Of a stretch of DNA of 64,000 bases, positions 44,846 through 55,896 are shown piece after piece; the stretch's first letter is position 1; each line of letters starts with the position of its first letter. The DNA comes from Hypholoma sublateritium FD-334 SS-4 (taxonomy: Eukaryota; Basidiomycota; Agaricomycetes; Agaricales; Strophariaceae). Below the pieces are notes generated by a model. That model had not been told where the DNA came from. It saw nothing but the letters and a program-made list of their open reading frames with translations, and searched no databases. Location: assembly GCA_000827495.1 (NCBI GenBank), contig KN817533.1, positions 361,936 through 425,935 of the forward strand, read 5' to 3'. Made by a program: the position numbers and the translations under genes.

Positions 44846-46098
44846 TATGGCGTTCAAAGTGCACAAAAAATAAAGCGCGCACAACTTTGATGTCCGCGAT
44901 ATACTTCTCNTGTATTTATCCATATCCGCACTACTTTAGCAAGAAAATTTTGAGGTCAAAAGTTTTGCGCAAAATGTGAACAGCGCGCAACTCTGAGGCT
45001 CGGCGCGCAATGTATTTTTAGCGCGCAATACAAACAGCGCGCAACTTTCCTTGGNCGCGCAATTCAGAGGGCCGCGCAACTCTTGAAGGCGCGCGATGTT
45101 ATTTCAACCATGTAATATCATTATCTAATTCCAATTTAAATGAACGGACTGATAATTCTGCGGAAGACCCCTGCGGATACTGTTGAGGACTTCAACGAAG
45201 TGTGCCGACTGGGACCTCCATATCCAGAGGCACTGCAAGGATCATTTATTCTTATTTTATTCCATTATTAATCTTGAATATTCATGCAACATTTAAAGGC
45301 ACTGAGTTGGTACTACTAAGTAGGATCAAAGTAGGATGAATCGTCATCTTCATCACGTGATCTTTAGCTGGCTCTCGGCGTCATGTACCGTAACACACAC
45401 TGAATCACCACCGTCCACGCCGCATTTGCGCCACCCTTTGCGGCGAGTATCCCGGGACCTTCTCCGGCCCTCCCCTCTATGGCTTGGATCCATGTATCTT
45501 TGACAAATCCGTAAACTATTGGATCACCGTGAGCCGTGGGACAATCGGAGTTCTGAACCGGCTGTTTCCGGAAGTTGATCTGGTAACGTCTTCAAGACGT
45601 TACCACAAGCGCAAGTTGCGCTTTCTGAACAGCCAATCATCTATATGAAGCAAATAAAAGGACTATATTTTATAAGTATAAAATAATCTTATAGATAATG
45701 CATGCGAGTAACCTGCAACTCACTTGGCAAGTCGCATCCAGTGACATCCAGATATGATCTCCCTTGTTTCAAGACACTGGGACGGTCAACAGGTTCCTAA
45801 TTATTAGACATGATAAATAAATAAAGATTTGTGTGCATGATCTCATATTTCGCGCCTTCAAGAGTTGCGTGGCCCTCTGAATTGCGCGCCCAAGGAAAGT
45901 TGCGCGCTGTTTGTATTGCGCGCTAAAAATACATTGCGCGCCGAGCCTCAGAGTTGCGCGCTGTTCACATTTTGCGCAAAACTTTTGACCTCAAAATTTT
46001 CTTGCTAAAGTAGTGCGGATATGGATAAATACANGANAAGTATATCGCGGACATCAAAGTTGTGCGCGCTTTATTTTTTGTGCACTTTGAACGCCATA
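44846..46098. mobile_element. Non-autonomous relative with 248-bp inverted repeats
   Basis: Inverted arms at 44,846-45,093 and 45,851-46,098 begin TATGGCGTTCAAAG, sharing TATGGC with the larger element. A perfect 6-bp target duplication, GAGGCC, flanks it (44,840-44,845 and 46,099-46,104). The arms contain several GCGCGCAA units in tandem-like spacing. The 757-bp centre has no coding frame of note, but does have a perfect palindrome at 45,582-45,604 (GGTAACGTCTT-C-AAGACGTTACC). N bases occur in both arms. It probably depends on the integrase of the larger element for movement. Confidence 0.85.
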
Positions 46099-46599
46099 GA
46101 GGCCAGCGTGAAAGCGCGCATCCAGTAACGCAGGAGAGCGCGATACATAATGCGCCATGCGTACAGGGGGCGGGAGCGGCATTGCGCTGCGCGAGGCCGG
46201 GTCCAAATCGTCCAAAATATCTGGGTCGCATGGGGGGGCTCACATGAGCCCGCGCCAAATACGTTCCAGGAAGACGAGCGCTCCGAACGCCGGCCGCGCT
46301 GTGGCGGTATGCATATATGTGTGCGGATAAAATCGACGCGCGATGATAGCACGCGCAGACGCGCGGGCGAAGCACCTCCCTGTGAAAGGTATGGCTCTCA
46401 GCGCCACGCGATGGCGATGGTGGGAGCACGTCGATGACGGTCGAGGACATACCATGAAATGCAAATGAAATGCGCTCGACACCTTCCATCATTCTCATGA
46501 CGTTAACGGCCGTTGGCGTCGCGCTGAGAGCCAGTGGGACGAGGGCGTAGCGTGTAGTCTGAGGAATGCACGGTGATGGTACGGCGGAGGGTTGCGGAC
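46099..46599. other. GC-rich, no recognised gene
   Basis: Right flank of the two insertions. Open frames exist on all strands; none is recognised. Confidence 0.4.
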
Positions 46600-47173
46600 G
46601 CACTGCGTGCGACGGCCCGTAACTCCAGTATATGCTGAATAATCTGGGGACGGCACGGGCTCATGCGAGCCCGCGCCAACGCACGTCCAGAGTATAGCAT
46701 GACTGGTCCACGGGCCGGGCGCGCAGTGTTCCTAGGGTGCCCCATGCCGTGAAAATATGATGAAGGTGTTGCGTGCGTGCAAAGAAATCCAAGGCCGAGG
46801 CTATCTGCACTGACGGCCTCCCAATAACTCCTCCCATCAGCGGGCGTACGTGAGGCGCGTATGCGGCATATTATTATCGAAGAACAAAACGGGGCGGGTG
46901 GGGACGCCGGAACGCACATCAGCGTAGGCGCGGAGGGGGAATGAAACATGTTTGTTAGCGGGGTGCGCGTAGCGTAACGTGAAGGCTACGACGGCACGTA
47001 GGGGCCAAAGCTACAGTGCTGACACCCCGCAAAACAGCGGCAGACCCCTTCCGGACGCGAGTACAGGCGGTTCAACACGGTGCATAAAGCGGGGAGGGGA
47101 AGGAGAGCGCAGCAGGTGCGCCTGGACGGGGATAGCCCAGACGACCAGAGCGAGACGCATGCGTTCGTCCAGC

Positions 47174-47494
47174 CTAGGTTAGAAACCCCGTCCATGCTGT
47201 GGCTGCTGAAGAGATGAAGTAGCGCGGATGGGCGCAGAGAGGCGATGGAGACACACCGTGTACCGATCGTCGCCGATCGACGATATCTGGCCAGATTCCC
47301 CCAGAGCGCGCTTGGTCGTGCTTGTGTGTGCGTGGGTGGAGCCTTTGTCGATGTGTGCTTCCTGCGGAGGCCCGAGTACACGCAGGCTCCGCTGGGATAT
47401 ACAGATTGGCGGGGGGCGGGGGAACGCGGTGGTGTGTCGGTATGTATATGACAGGCACGCAGATCTGGAGGAGGCGGGAAGGCGGACGGTACAT
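47174..47494 (-). CDS. Candidate short ORF of the repeat unit, copy 1
   Basis: Frame of 106 aa starting 81 bp downstream of a minus-strand TATA box. The first 20 residues, MYRPPSRLLQICVPVIYIPT, are similar to those of the 92-aa frame at 49,451-49,173 (PPPRLLWICAHVIYRP) and to part of the frame at 61,474-61,277 (SRLLWICTPSIYMPT). The conserved segment is short and hydrophobic. After it the three frames diverge. Could be a real small-protein family or a coincidence of nucleotide-level repeat similarity. Confidence 0.25.
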   Translation of the reverse strand: MYRPPSRLLQICVPVIYIPTHHRVPPPPANLYIPAEPACTRASAGSTHRQRLHPRTHKHDQARSGGIWPDIVDRRRSVHGVSPSPLCAHPRYFISSAATAWTGFLT

Positions 47495-47574
47495 ATGTGC
47501 AGAGCGTGGGGTGGCGACCAGAGGGATGCTGGGTGTCGGAAAGGTGGTGCGGTTGACGGGAGGAACCGCGTGCC

Positions 47575-47603
47575 ATTTATACCTTCAGATTTCTGTGACG
47601 TCA
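47575..47603 (-). promoter_or_regulatory. CRE-like site plus TATA box, copy 1
   Basis: On the minus strand TGACGTCA (47,603-47,596) is followed 14 bp later by TATAAAT (47,581-47,575). The same pair occurs at 61,572-61,544. TGACGTCA is the classical ATF/CREB-type binding site. Confidence 0.5.
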
Positions 47604-47665
47604 CTCTGATCGCACGGCGCTTGCGTGCGTGCGTGCGAACAAGCTGTGCCGGCGCGCATAATCCT

Positions 47666-48479
47666 CGCCACAAAATTCATATATAAAATTCATATACATG
47701 CAGAGAACTGCGCGTATGATAGGCAATGGTACTAGCGGTGCCGGTGGATCCGCAGCCGGGCCAGAGGCGCCCCCAGCTATCAGCCGCGCGCGCATGGACG
47801 GGTGCTAGTAGCCTGTTTATATCAGCCGGGAGAGCGCGCCGTCGCGCGAGCGCACATCGGCGGCTGCTCCCGGCAAGAACCACCAAGCCCGTCCAGGCGC
47901 CGGGAGATGAGATGGTACAGCGCGTGTGTCGGTCTGTCAGTGCATACACGCCGCGCGTGCGCATGGACGGGTTGAGTTCAATTTTCATATGAGCAGGAAG
48001 GTCACGCGCTCGTGCAAGCGCACGCACACGGTTGCTCCCGGCAAGATGGAAATGACATAACGCGGTGGATGACATAACACGTGGGAGGAGGTATGCGTAT
48101 GGGCTGCTCAGATATAGCGGAGAAGAGCGCTGCACGCATGGGGAACGGAGCACATCGCCCTGCGGGCGACCGGAAATTACGAATTTTGACGCATCTAGGG
48201 CCGATGCACCCTGCTGCATGATGAGCTGTAAATGTATGTGAAGATATGCATGTGTTCGGGGAGAGCCAAATCCAGAGGATAGCACGCGCGGTCGCATACG
48301 GATGGTTCTTGGGAACACAATTCATCAGCGGTCCGTGCACGAGGAGCGGCGCGCTCCGCAAATACTGCCCAAGAGTCCGTCCGTGAGCGAGCGCGGCGCG
48401 TTGTCCAGGAATCACAAAATAAGAGCGATGACTATGCAAGTATACAACTCAACATAGGCGCGGGTGGCGAACATTAGAT
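47666..48479. other. GC-rich repeat region between units
   Basis: Two copies of the GGCGGCTGCTCCC-type motif (about 47,830-47,905 and 48,000-48,050). From about 48,265 it aligns with 54,910-55,020 and 60,373-60,500 (CATCAGCGG.., GAGCGCGG.GCGTTGTCCAGG). No gene recognised. Confidence 0.45.
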
Positions 48480-49570
48480 CACTCACCGAGCGGAGCGCGT
48501 GGGCACGGGAAATGATACGCAGGAGGGCAGCTGACGGCTGGCAGAAATCGCGAGCGTCCGGATGCGTGTGGGTGATCTACGGCACAGAAAAGCAGGCCCG
48601 CGTGGGCGGGGATTGTTTGCAATGTTGATGAGAGTGTTGTGTGCGTTCCAGGAATTCCGATGTCGAGGGCAGCTGCGCGGACGGCGTCTCAGCAACTCCC
48701 CCATCAGCGAGGCGTGCGTGGGGCGCGTACGAAGTACGTTATCCTGGAAGGAAGATACGGGGCGGGTGGGGACGCCGGAGCGCACGTCAGCGTAGGCGCG
48801 GACAGGGAAAGGAAAACTTATTACTAGCGGGGCGCACGCATGGTAGCGCGATGGATACGACGGCACATAGGTACTGAAGCTGACGCCCCGCACAGAAATG
48901 TCAAGCCCGTCCGGACGCGCGCGGGCTGTGCATGTGCATGACACGGTGTATGAAACGAGGAGGGGATGGAGAGGGAGTTGAGAGCACGGCAGCGCCGCGT
49001 GGACGGGCCACTTCTTGAAAAATACAGCGGTACGCATACGGTGGCGTGCAAGGTCCACACCGCACTGCGTCCCGCTGAGAATAGTAGGTAGCAGCAGCCG
49101 AGGAGATGAGGTGGCTTGGACGGGAACAGAGGCGATGGAGACACACCGTGTGCTGATCGTCGCCGATCGACGTTATCTCTGAAGATCCCCACAGTTTGGG
49201 CTCATCTGCGTTTGTAGGTGTATTTTGGACGATACAGATGACGGCGCTGCAGGCGGCCTACGGAGAGTCACGCACACCGAGGCTTGCTGTGATATATAGA
49301 TTGGCGACAGGTAGAGGCACGCCGTGTAGGGTCGGTAGATGACATGCGCGCAGATCCAGAGTAGGCGGGGAGGCGGGTAGTACATGCGGGACGTGGGGTG
49401 TCGGAAGAACGGTGGGAGGGTGGGAGAACAGTTGTGTCGATACGTGTACATGTGCAGTGAGCGTGGGTTGACAGGAGGAACACCCGGGCCGGGTGTTATT
49501 TATAACTTCCAAATTCCTGTGATCCTCGTGTCCGTCGCTGGACCGCACTACACTAGCTTGCACGCAATCC
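48480..49570 (-). repeat. GC-rich repeat unit with own promoter, copy 2
   Basis: Second copy of the unit at 46,600-47,665, also closely related to 60,500-61,620 over its left part (GAACATTAGATCACTCACCG, AGCTGACGGCTGGCAGAAAT). The promoter CRE has decayed (TGATCCTC) but TATAAATA (49,504-49,497) remains. Confidence 0.65.
49173..49451 (-). CDS. Candidate short ORF of the repeat unit, copy 2
   Basis: Frame of 92 aa beginning 46 bp after the minus-strand TATA box. An internal Met gives MYYPPPRLLWICAHVIYRP, at the position equivalent to the start in copy 1. Low complexity and without known domain. Confidence 0.25.
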   Translation of the reverse strand: MYTYRHNCSPTLPPFFRHPTSRMYYPPPRLLWICAHVIYRPYTACLYLSPIYISQQASVCVTLRRPPAAPSSVSSKIHLQTQMSPNCGDLQR

Positions 49571-50824
49571 TCGCCATTGGTTGAAAATAAAATCAAAAAC
49601 TGCGCGTCCGATACACCAAGGGAGAAATATTATTTAATACTTTTTTTTTCGAACTCCATTTATTGTCCGTTGAGGCGGTGCCTTATGTCGGGGCAATGCC
49701 GACGACCCCCCACAGCGTCTTTCTTCAACATGCAGTACGACGCGCCAGATGTCCCTCAGACTCTCTCACCTGCATTTCCAAATTCCCCGCACCTACGCAC
49801 TGTGCGTAAATCTATTTAAAATTACAGTACGAAAGCCGCGCTTACACTCATATTGTCTATGCCAGTTTATTTAAGTTACAACGGGTATTCATATTTTGAA
49901 ATATATGATATCCTTCGCACATTGTGGCTACTATGTTGGACATTCCAGAACCGAGACGCAAGTCGAAAGTAAGGCGGTGGGACAATTTAAGGAGAATGCT
50001 AGATAGCACGGGCGGTCGATGGATGAGTACGTGTTGTCTCCAGAGAGGAGACAACGTTGCAGAGCACGGATTGATTCAGATGAGCTCAACGAGCAAGGTT
50101 AGAAAATCGGAGGGGTGCCCGACGATTCCAAGCGCAGTGGCATTTGCATCATTGAAATGTCGAGCTCAAGTCCAGCTTATAGATCTAGCGCAGTAAAGCG
50201 ATCAGTAATAGTAAACTTATCAGAAATGAATGTGATATAATCCATATTTCGAATAGGTAGCACCAAAACCCTTTTGAAATTCGAACTATTAATGACTCTT
50301 TGTTGAAAAATATGACACAAAGGACGCTGAATATGTATTTAAAGACCGCAGTAGTCAGTAGTACTTCAGACAAATTATCGCTCATCTTCTCCGGCGAGCG
50401 CCACTCAATACAGAGCTTTCCTTCTAGATGCGTAGACTGAAGTTTACCAGACTCAACTTCCGGTGTTCCTACAATGGAAGGAATTTCTGCCACTCACTTA
50501 TATTCGTAGCCCCGGCGCGCTGATGGTGCCCCTGCTACGGCTCCGGATGGTCGACGTCCATATGCCATCTAATCCATCACCATAGCATGGAGCCAGTGTT
50601 CTCATTTAGTGAGTACAGTTTGACTTATAAAACTGTTGATTGAGGGTGGACGCGACGCGTTTAATCGAGTGGCGTTGGAAGGTCCAAGCTCTGTTGGCGT
50701 CACGGGGGCGCGTTGTTGCGTATAAATTGGGACATCGACTCGCTCCTCCTCTCACCCAATTAACCTCATCTAATATCTCTGTACCGATCCCATATACCCC
50801 TTTAACCAATATTGTATCCCCAAG
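49571..50824. other. Intergenic
   Basis: AT-richer. A short frame at 49,731 (MQYDAPDVPQTLSPAFP) looks like a gene start but ends after about 29 codons and could not be extended. A TATA box (TATAAATT, 50,721-50,728) precedes the next gene by about 97 bp. Confidence 0.35.
50721..50728 (+). promoter_or_regulatory. TATA box
   Basis: TATAAATT followed by a pyrimidine-rich leader up to the ATG at 50,825. Confidence 0.5.
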
Positions 50825-51958
50825 ATGTCTGGTTCCAATGGGTATGTTTTGTCTTCCTCTCTGGTACTCCAGTTCGCTCATCATTTCTCCTACCAGTTTC
50901 GCAGGCTCGGACACCCCATCCATGTCGTGGTCGGGCTCGCTGGAGGTGGCGATTGATATCCTTGAGAAATCGTATTTAATCCTCTACCTCGTCGATTCTG
51001 GATGATCGACTGACCAGTGGATTGTGTAGGGGGGCCTCCATCCCGTACGACTTCATGGAGGTCAACGAGATCAACCGGCGTATCATGCAACGAGTGGCGC
51101 CAACCCCACCGTGGAGAATGCAGACTACCTTCTGGACCGAGGATCAAGAGACGAACCAGAAGATGGAATGGCTTGCCGATACCAGGTGCGTTTCACCCGT
51201 CGGCACTAGAGCTTCCTCCCTTCAACGCCTGCTTTAGTGATGATGGCCTCAACGAGTTTCGTGATGACTGCAACGCTGTATTAAATGTCAAGTATGTTGA
51301 TATTTATTTCGTGTTCAGATACACTTATTGACAGATTTTCCTCAGGAGTGTAATCGTCCCGGCGAGCGATCTTGCCACCCCATGGGCATCAGATTTGAAT
51401 ATCCAAGAGACTAGCGCGTTTCCTTCTGCTGTGTCTCTAAATATACAGATGAATACGCACACTTGGGACCAACGTGAGGGCAAAGAGAATGAAGATCCTC
51501 AGCCAGGAACATTAAGTTGGGAGACTCATCAACAGAAAAACATTTCGCTACCCACTCTTCTACCCATTCATCGCCCAATTTTGGCTTCAAGAAATGGGGA
51601 TTCACTGTCTCTGTCTGTACGCAGCTCATCTTTTCACCTTTATATGTTTTACTCACATGATGTCACATCCTGCAGGAAAACGCACACAACGCACTTCCCG
51701 CCAGTAGAGCCTCCCCTCCCACTCACGACAGCGCCAATGCCGTCAGTCCCACAATCACGAGCCACACGTACACGCAGCGCATTTCTCTGCCGCTGGGGAG
51801 GACGCATTGGCTGTACGCACATCGTCGAAGAGAACCATAGCAACCTGATACTCATTGCGCATTTGGAGGCATGTCACGGCTTCGACGGACGGCGGGTTAA
51901 AAAGAACCGCAATCCCGACCTTCGAAGTCGGACCGGTGGGAAGGGGCCGTGCCAGTAG
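50825..51958 (+). CDS. Putative zinc-finger-like protein
   Basis: Six exons (50,825-50,841, 50,897-50,971, 51,030-51,185, 51,238-51,291, 51,346-51,612, 51,676-51,958) can be joined in phase to give 283 aa. The N-terminal third reads VAIDILEKS, YDFMEVNEINRRIMQRV and WTEDQETNQKMEWLADT. The middle is Ser/Pro-rich and disordered. The C-terminus contains FLCRWGGRIGC followed by IAHLEACHGF, a CxW...C...H...H arrangement like single fungal C2H2 fingers, and then a basic stretch (RRVKKNRNPDLRSR). The last intron needs a GTCTGT donor to reach the finger frame; the stronger GTACGC donor six bases on leads to a different, shorter end. Possibly a DNA-binding protein. No family recognised. Confidence 0.5.
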
Positions 51959-52319
51959 GAGGGATGCACGAGGGTGCATGAGCTGGAAATTTTTGGTGGG
52001 TTGCTCAAGCATGTGCGATCGGGCGAGCATGAGCGCACTATGGTTCTTTGATCCAACGGACACTACAGGATCTGTTCATGTATTTTTTTGGTTGCGTCGC
52101 TTTTGACGTAGTTCCGTGAAGGCTTCGTTGTATATCATTGGCTATTATTATTTCATTATTTATTGTATTTTTCTTCCTCGACGAAACAGCCGTCGGATTC
52201 GGAGCTGCTGCGACAACTGGAGCTAAGACGCTGGGCCGAATTTTGTGTTAAATATTCGGATATGGGGATTGTACGACGGAGAACGCTGCACGCACGGGAG
52301 CTGCATCGCACTGCGGATC
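51959..52319. other. Intergenic
   Basis: Nothing recognised. Confidence 0.4.
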
Positions 52320-54340
52320 GTCCACAAATTGCCCGTATCCTGTACATACTCAGAAGACGATTACACCGCGTGTATGCATGCTCCAATGCAGAGAACAACA
52401 CGCGCGGGGGGCACACGTTAAGAGAGAAGCGACGCGTGAAAAGGAAGACGAGGAGTGCTTCGCGAGGATCTAGCAGAGGCGCTTCATCGCCTCCAGCCTG
52501 GCCGGCGTAGAGTCCGGGCTGGGGCGAACATTGATGTCCAGATTCTTGGAGGACGTCCGTTCAAGGTTCAAGCCTCGCCTGGTGATCACTTCGCTGCCCA
52601 CGCTGCCCACGCTGCTCAAGATTGAAGATATCCCAAATGCCGCGTTACCGTGTACTGTGTGACTGTGACCGCCGCCGCCGCCGTCGCGTTCCAGGAGGCG
52701 AGCTTAGAAGACTAGCTAACGTTCGAGCGTGTCGCCGCAGACGTCGAAGATGTCGAGGAAGACGAGGACAAGCATCAGCTGTTCGCTATTGGGGAGAGAT
52801 GTCGAGTACGCCGCCGACGATGTAGAAGATGCGGAGGTCGGTGCGATCCGGGTGAGCGCTCACAAAGAAGAGAAATTGTGTTGAGAACGTCGTGTGGGTC
52901 GGGGGTGTCGATGAGGAGATAGATTGTGGTGGAAGCCGGCGAAGTCAAGGACGCCGATGACGTTGACTAACTTTACGCTCGAGGACTTCGATTACGCCGA
53001 TTTCGCGGACGATTTCTAGATGCAGTCGTGCGCCCGGTTCCCCCCCTTTCCCACTTTTTCTCTTCGTTTTCGTTTTCGTTTTCGTTCACCTTCTCGTTCA
53101 TTTCAGATCTTTGCGATAGCTCCCAGCGAGCTGAGTTACACCTTCATATCTATAAGAAGACGTGAATACTTCTACGCGTGTTATCGTCATACGGAATCGA
53201 CCTTGTGATTCGTTTCGTGTTTGGCGCCAGGACAGAGCATGGGCTGAAGATGGTTCGCGCGTGCTGGAGGGATGGGTGTCGGTGGCCGCTTAATCGATGA
53301 TCGATGATCCACGGGTCCGACTACAGAAGGTCATGCGAGGCATTGAAGACCACCGAGGCAGTCATCGACACCTACACTGAATCAACATATCAGAGCGAGC
53401 CTTTTATGGATGAGTTCTCAGGCTCACAATTGTCTGCAACTCCCCATGGCTAACTGGGTCGGCTGTTTAGTCAAAGGCTGAGAGCTAATAGTGGATATTT
53501 CTATGTTTTGGGGCTTCCGCGACGAACTAGATCACCACACCACTCAGAACTCGGACCGCGAAGCAAGGAAGTTCAGCATGGTCGCGAAAGTCGGAGTGCT
53601 CGTATGTCGCGACACAAAATAAACCTCCTTGACGATGAGTGCGTCAGCTGTTCTGCGACGCAGCCAAGTATCACGACTGATCAAACAAATATCGCAAACG
53701 AATATCAGCAGTAGTAAACGTGTAGGGCATCAAGGCTACTCACGTTTCCACCGAAGTACGAATCTTTGGAAGACCGGCGATGGGGGAGCACCTCTTGAAG
53801 AACGGCATATCCATCGCACATACACCCCGCAATCGAAGCGAAGGAACAAGCGAACGCGCAGAAGGGGATGTGCGCTCGACCCAACCGTTCCTAGTCCAGT
53901 GGTACGTCCCGTTATCGGCGGCCTTCGAGTCGGCGTATGATTGAGCGCCATGCAGAATTTAGGATCCATGCAAGTATCTGATAAGGGCATCGTTCGAACT
54001 TCGCGTGGGCTCCGGACAAGCAGCAACTTGAAGGGAATGGACGTGGTTGAATGCGAATTGGATTGTCGTGCCCAAGTGCTGTCAAAGTATAGTATAATCA
54101 GACATAATCACGGAGACAGTGGGTAGGGAGGAAGCGGGTAAGATTGCGAGATTCGAGGTGGCGCAAGCAAGGCGCAGGTCGACTGTGGGGACATGTTGAA
54201 AACGACTTGATTGAGCGTGTTGCGGTTTATTTGGTGCCCCCACGGACCGGTGCATCCGACCTCGTGAGAGTAGCGTCAGTCAGCCGCGCTCTTTTTGAAT
54301 CCTCAAGCTTCAAGCGCAGGCTGACCCCATCCTGACCAAT
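52320..54340 (+). repeat. Diverged segmental duplication, copy B
   Basis: Partner of 31,230-32,990, about 300 bp longer through several small insertions. It includes a TTTTCG microsatellite (GTTTTCGTTTTCGTTTTCG, about 53,070). Confidence 0.8.
52640..53020 (+). pseudogene. Relic of an acidic-tailed protein (copy B)
   Basis: Same relic as at 31,418-31,845. VEDVEEDEDKHQLF and VKDADDVD remain, with stops and frameshifts at other places than in copy A, so both copies have decayed independently. Confidence 0.3.
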
Positions 54341-55194
54341 GCAAAAGAATACGTAGAGTCCACAGCAGCGCCCTTCATCCGAATCTTCCGCGGACCGCCA
54401 ACGGACCGCGTGTACCGTAAGCAGTTGTCCTTCAGCCAAATGCGTGCCCCGAAGACGAGCACTCCGAACACCGGCCGCGCTGAGTGCGCAGCGCTGTGGT
54501 GGTATGCATGTATGTGTGCTGGACGTATTCAGAATAAAAACACGATCAACGGGGTACGCGCGGTCAGAAATGCTCCAGGCGCCGTCCGCGCCCCGACGCG
54601 GTGCGTTGTCCAGGGAGAAAGAAATAAGGCTCGTGGTGTCGCGAGAGCCAGCGCGCACGGAGATCTACGAGTCACCAGTGAGCGGTGCGTCAATGCGCGC
54701 GATAGATTGCGGCAGCGTACCGAATTCCCTGCATAAACGGCGATGGTCCCCCGTCCGCGCGCGCAGAGACACGGGACGGAAAGGCACGAAAAATCGGCGG
54801 AGGGGGAGCGGGGCTGCGTGACTCTCGCCGCGCGCGTAGTGGTCCTCGTATCGCGGGAAGCACACGCTCGTGTACAGGGGAGCGCAACGCACGGCGCAAG
54901 CGCGGAAGCGCCAGATCTGGAGGACAGCACACGCGGTCGTACACGGACGAGCTCTCAAAAACAAATACATCAGCGGAGTGTTCACGGGACACGACGGTGC
55001 TCCTCAGATACTACTCCGGAGTGCATGGCGTGAAACCAGCAAGGTCTAGAATTCTCGTGCAGGCGTACAATAAGCTCTCAGTTAGAGTTGATTCAACGAC
55101 ATTTTATACATCGCAAATTGTTTGGAAAGTGATAAATAGAAATAAATAGTTTACATGAGTGGCACTGGTACAATTCCAAACGTAAGTAGGCGAA
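54341..55194. other. GC-rich repeat fragment
   Basis: The part at 54,910-55,020 matches 48,265-48,370 and 60,373-60,460 (CGGACGAGCTCTC, ACAAATACATCAGCGGAG). No gene recognised. Confidence 0.45.
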
Positions 55195-55896
55195 CTAATG
55201 TCGGACCTCCAACATGTGACGTTTGCACGCGTCAGGGCGCGTAAAGACCTTGCTACATCCAGGGATTCCACAGTGAATATCTGGCACTTTCTTGTGCTTC
55301 AGGGAAGACAGATGCCTCTTGAGGTCTCCTCCTCTATTGGCAGTGAATTTACACCCACTGTGTGGGCACTTGATATGCTTTGGTCCAGACGACGTCGGCG
55401 CGTTTCGGCGCGTCGAGGACGTCTTCCGTGGTTGTCTTTTAGCGCATGTCGACTTTGATGATCTCTTTACGGGGATTTCAGGGAAATTCACGACAGACAT
55501 AGAAGAGTTGGACTGTGTCTCTTCCGTATAGGTATAGTCGCAGTCCATCCACGTGTCGTTTTCCTCTTCCTCCTCTGACGGATTTGCCTCTACGGATTCC
55601 GACTCAAGTCGGCTTCCGGATGGTGAAGGGTGCGCCACGAATGGCTCCGCCTCTCTGCCACTTTGGGTTTCGATGCTGTCTCCTATCGAAATCCCGCTAG
55701 AAAAGCTAATAAATCACCAGTAAGTATACGTGTCATAACAGTGAAACGGAGTGACGGAGATATAAACAGCTTACCTATCCGGGCAGAAAAGAGGTTTTTC
55801 GAGTAAGTCCTCGAGGCTGAGGTAGGGTTGAGTGTCACTGTCCAGCTCCTGGATCATATCACCGGATAAGTCAGATAGTATCGTACTAAAATGCAT
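55195..55896 (-). CDS. C2H2 zinc-finger protein
   Basis: Two exons on the minus strand, 55,896-55,775 and 55,696-55,195, join in phase and give 207 aa. The N-terminus is acidic (LSGDMIQELDSDTQPYLSLE). A Glu-rich stretch (PSEEEEEND) and a basic linker (KRSSKSTCAKRQPRKTSSTRR) precede two fingers at the C-terminus: CPHSGCKFTANRGGDLKRHL and CGIPGCSKVFTRPDACKRHM, the second ending at the stop with EVRH. Both have the paired Cys and His of the class. A sequence-specific DNA-binding role in the nucleus is likely; targets are unknown. It is divergent from a similar gene at 56,894, across 1 kb. A TATATATA box (55,974-55,967) lies 71 bp upstream. Confidence 0.8.

Larger units (their letters stand above)
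46600..47665 (-). repeat. GC-rich repeat unit with own promoter, copy 1
   Basis: About 1.1 kb that aligns with 48,480-49,570 and 60,500-61,620. Shared blocks are GGGACGCCGGA.CGCA, TGGGCGCAGAG.CGATGGAGACAC, GATCGTCGCCGATCGACG and CAGATC.GGAG.AGGCGGGA. The unit ends at a minus-strand promoter (CRE plus TATA). Confidence 0.65.

Noticed and set aside
46986..47576. Minus-strand frame of 196 aa
   Set aside because: It is not kept in the other two copies of the repeat unit, where the equivalent frame is broken. Only the shorter frame starting near 47,494 shows shared residues.
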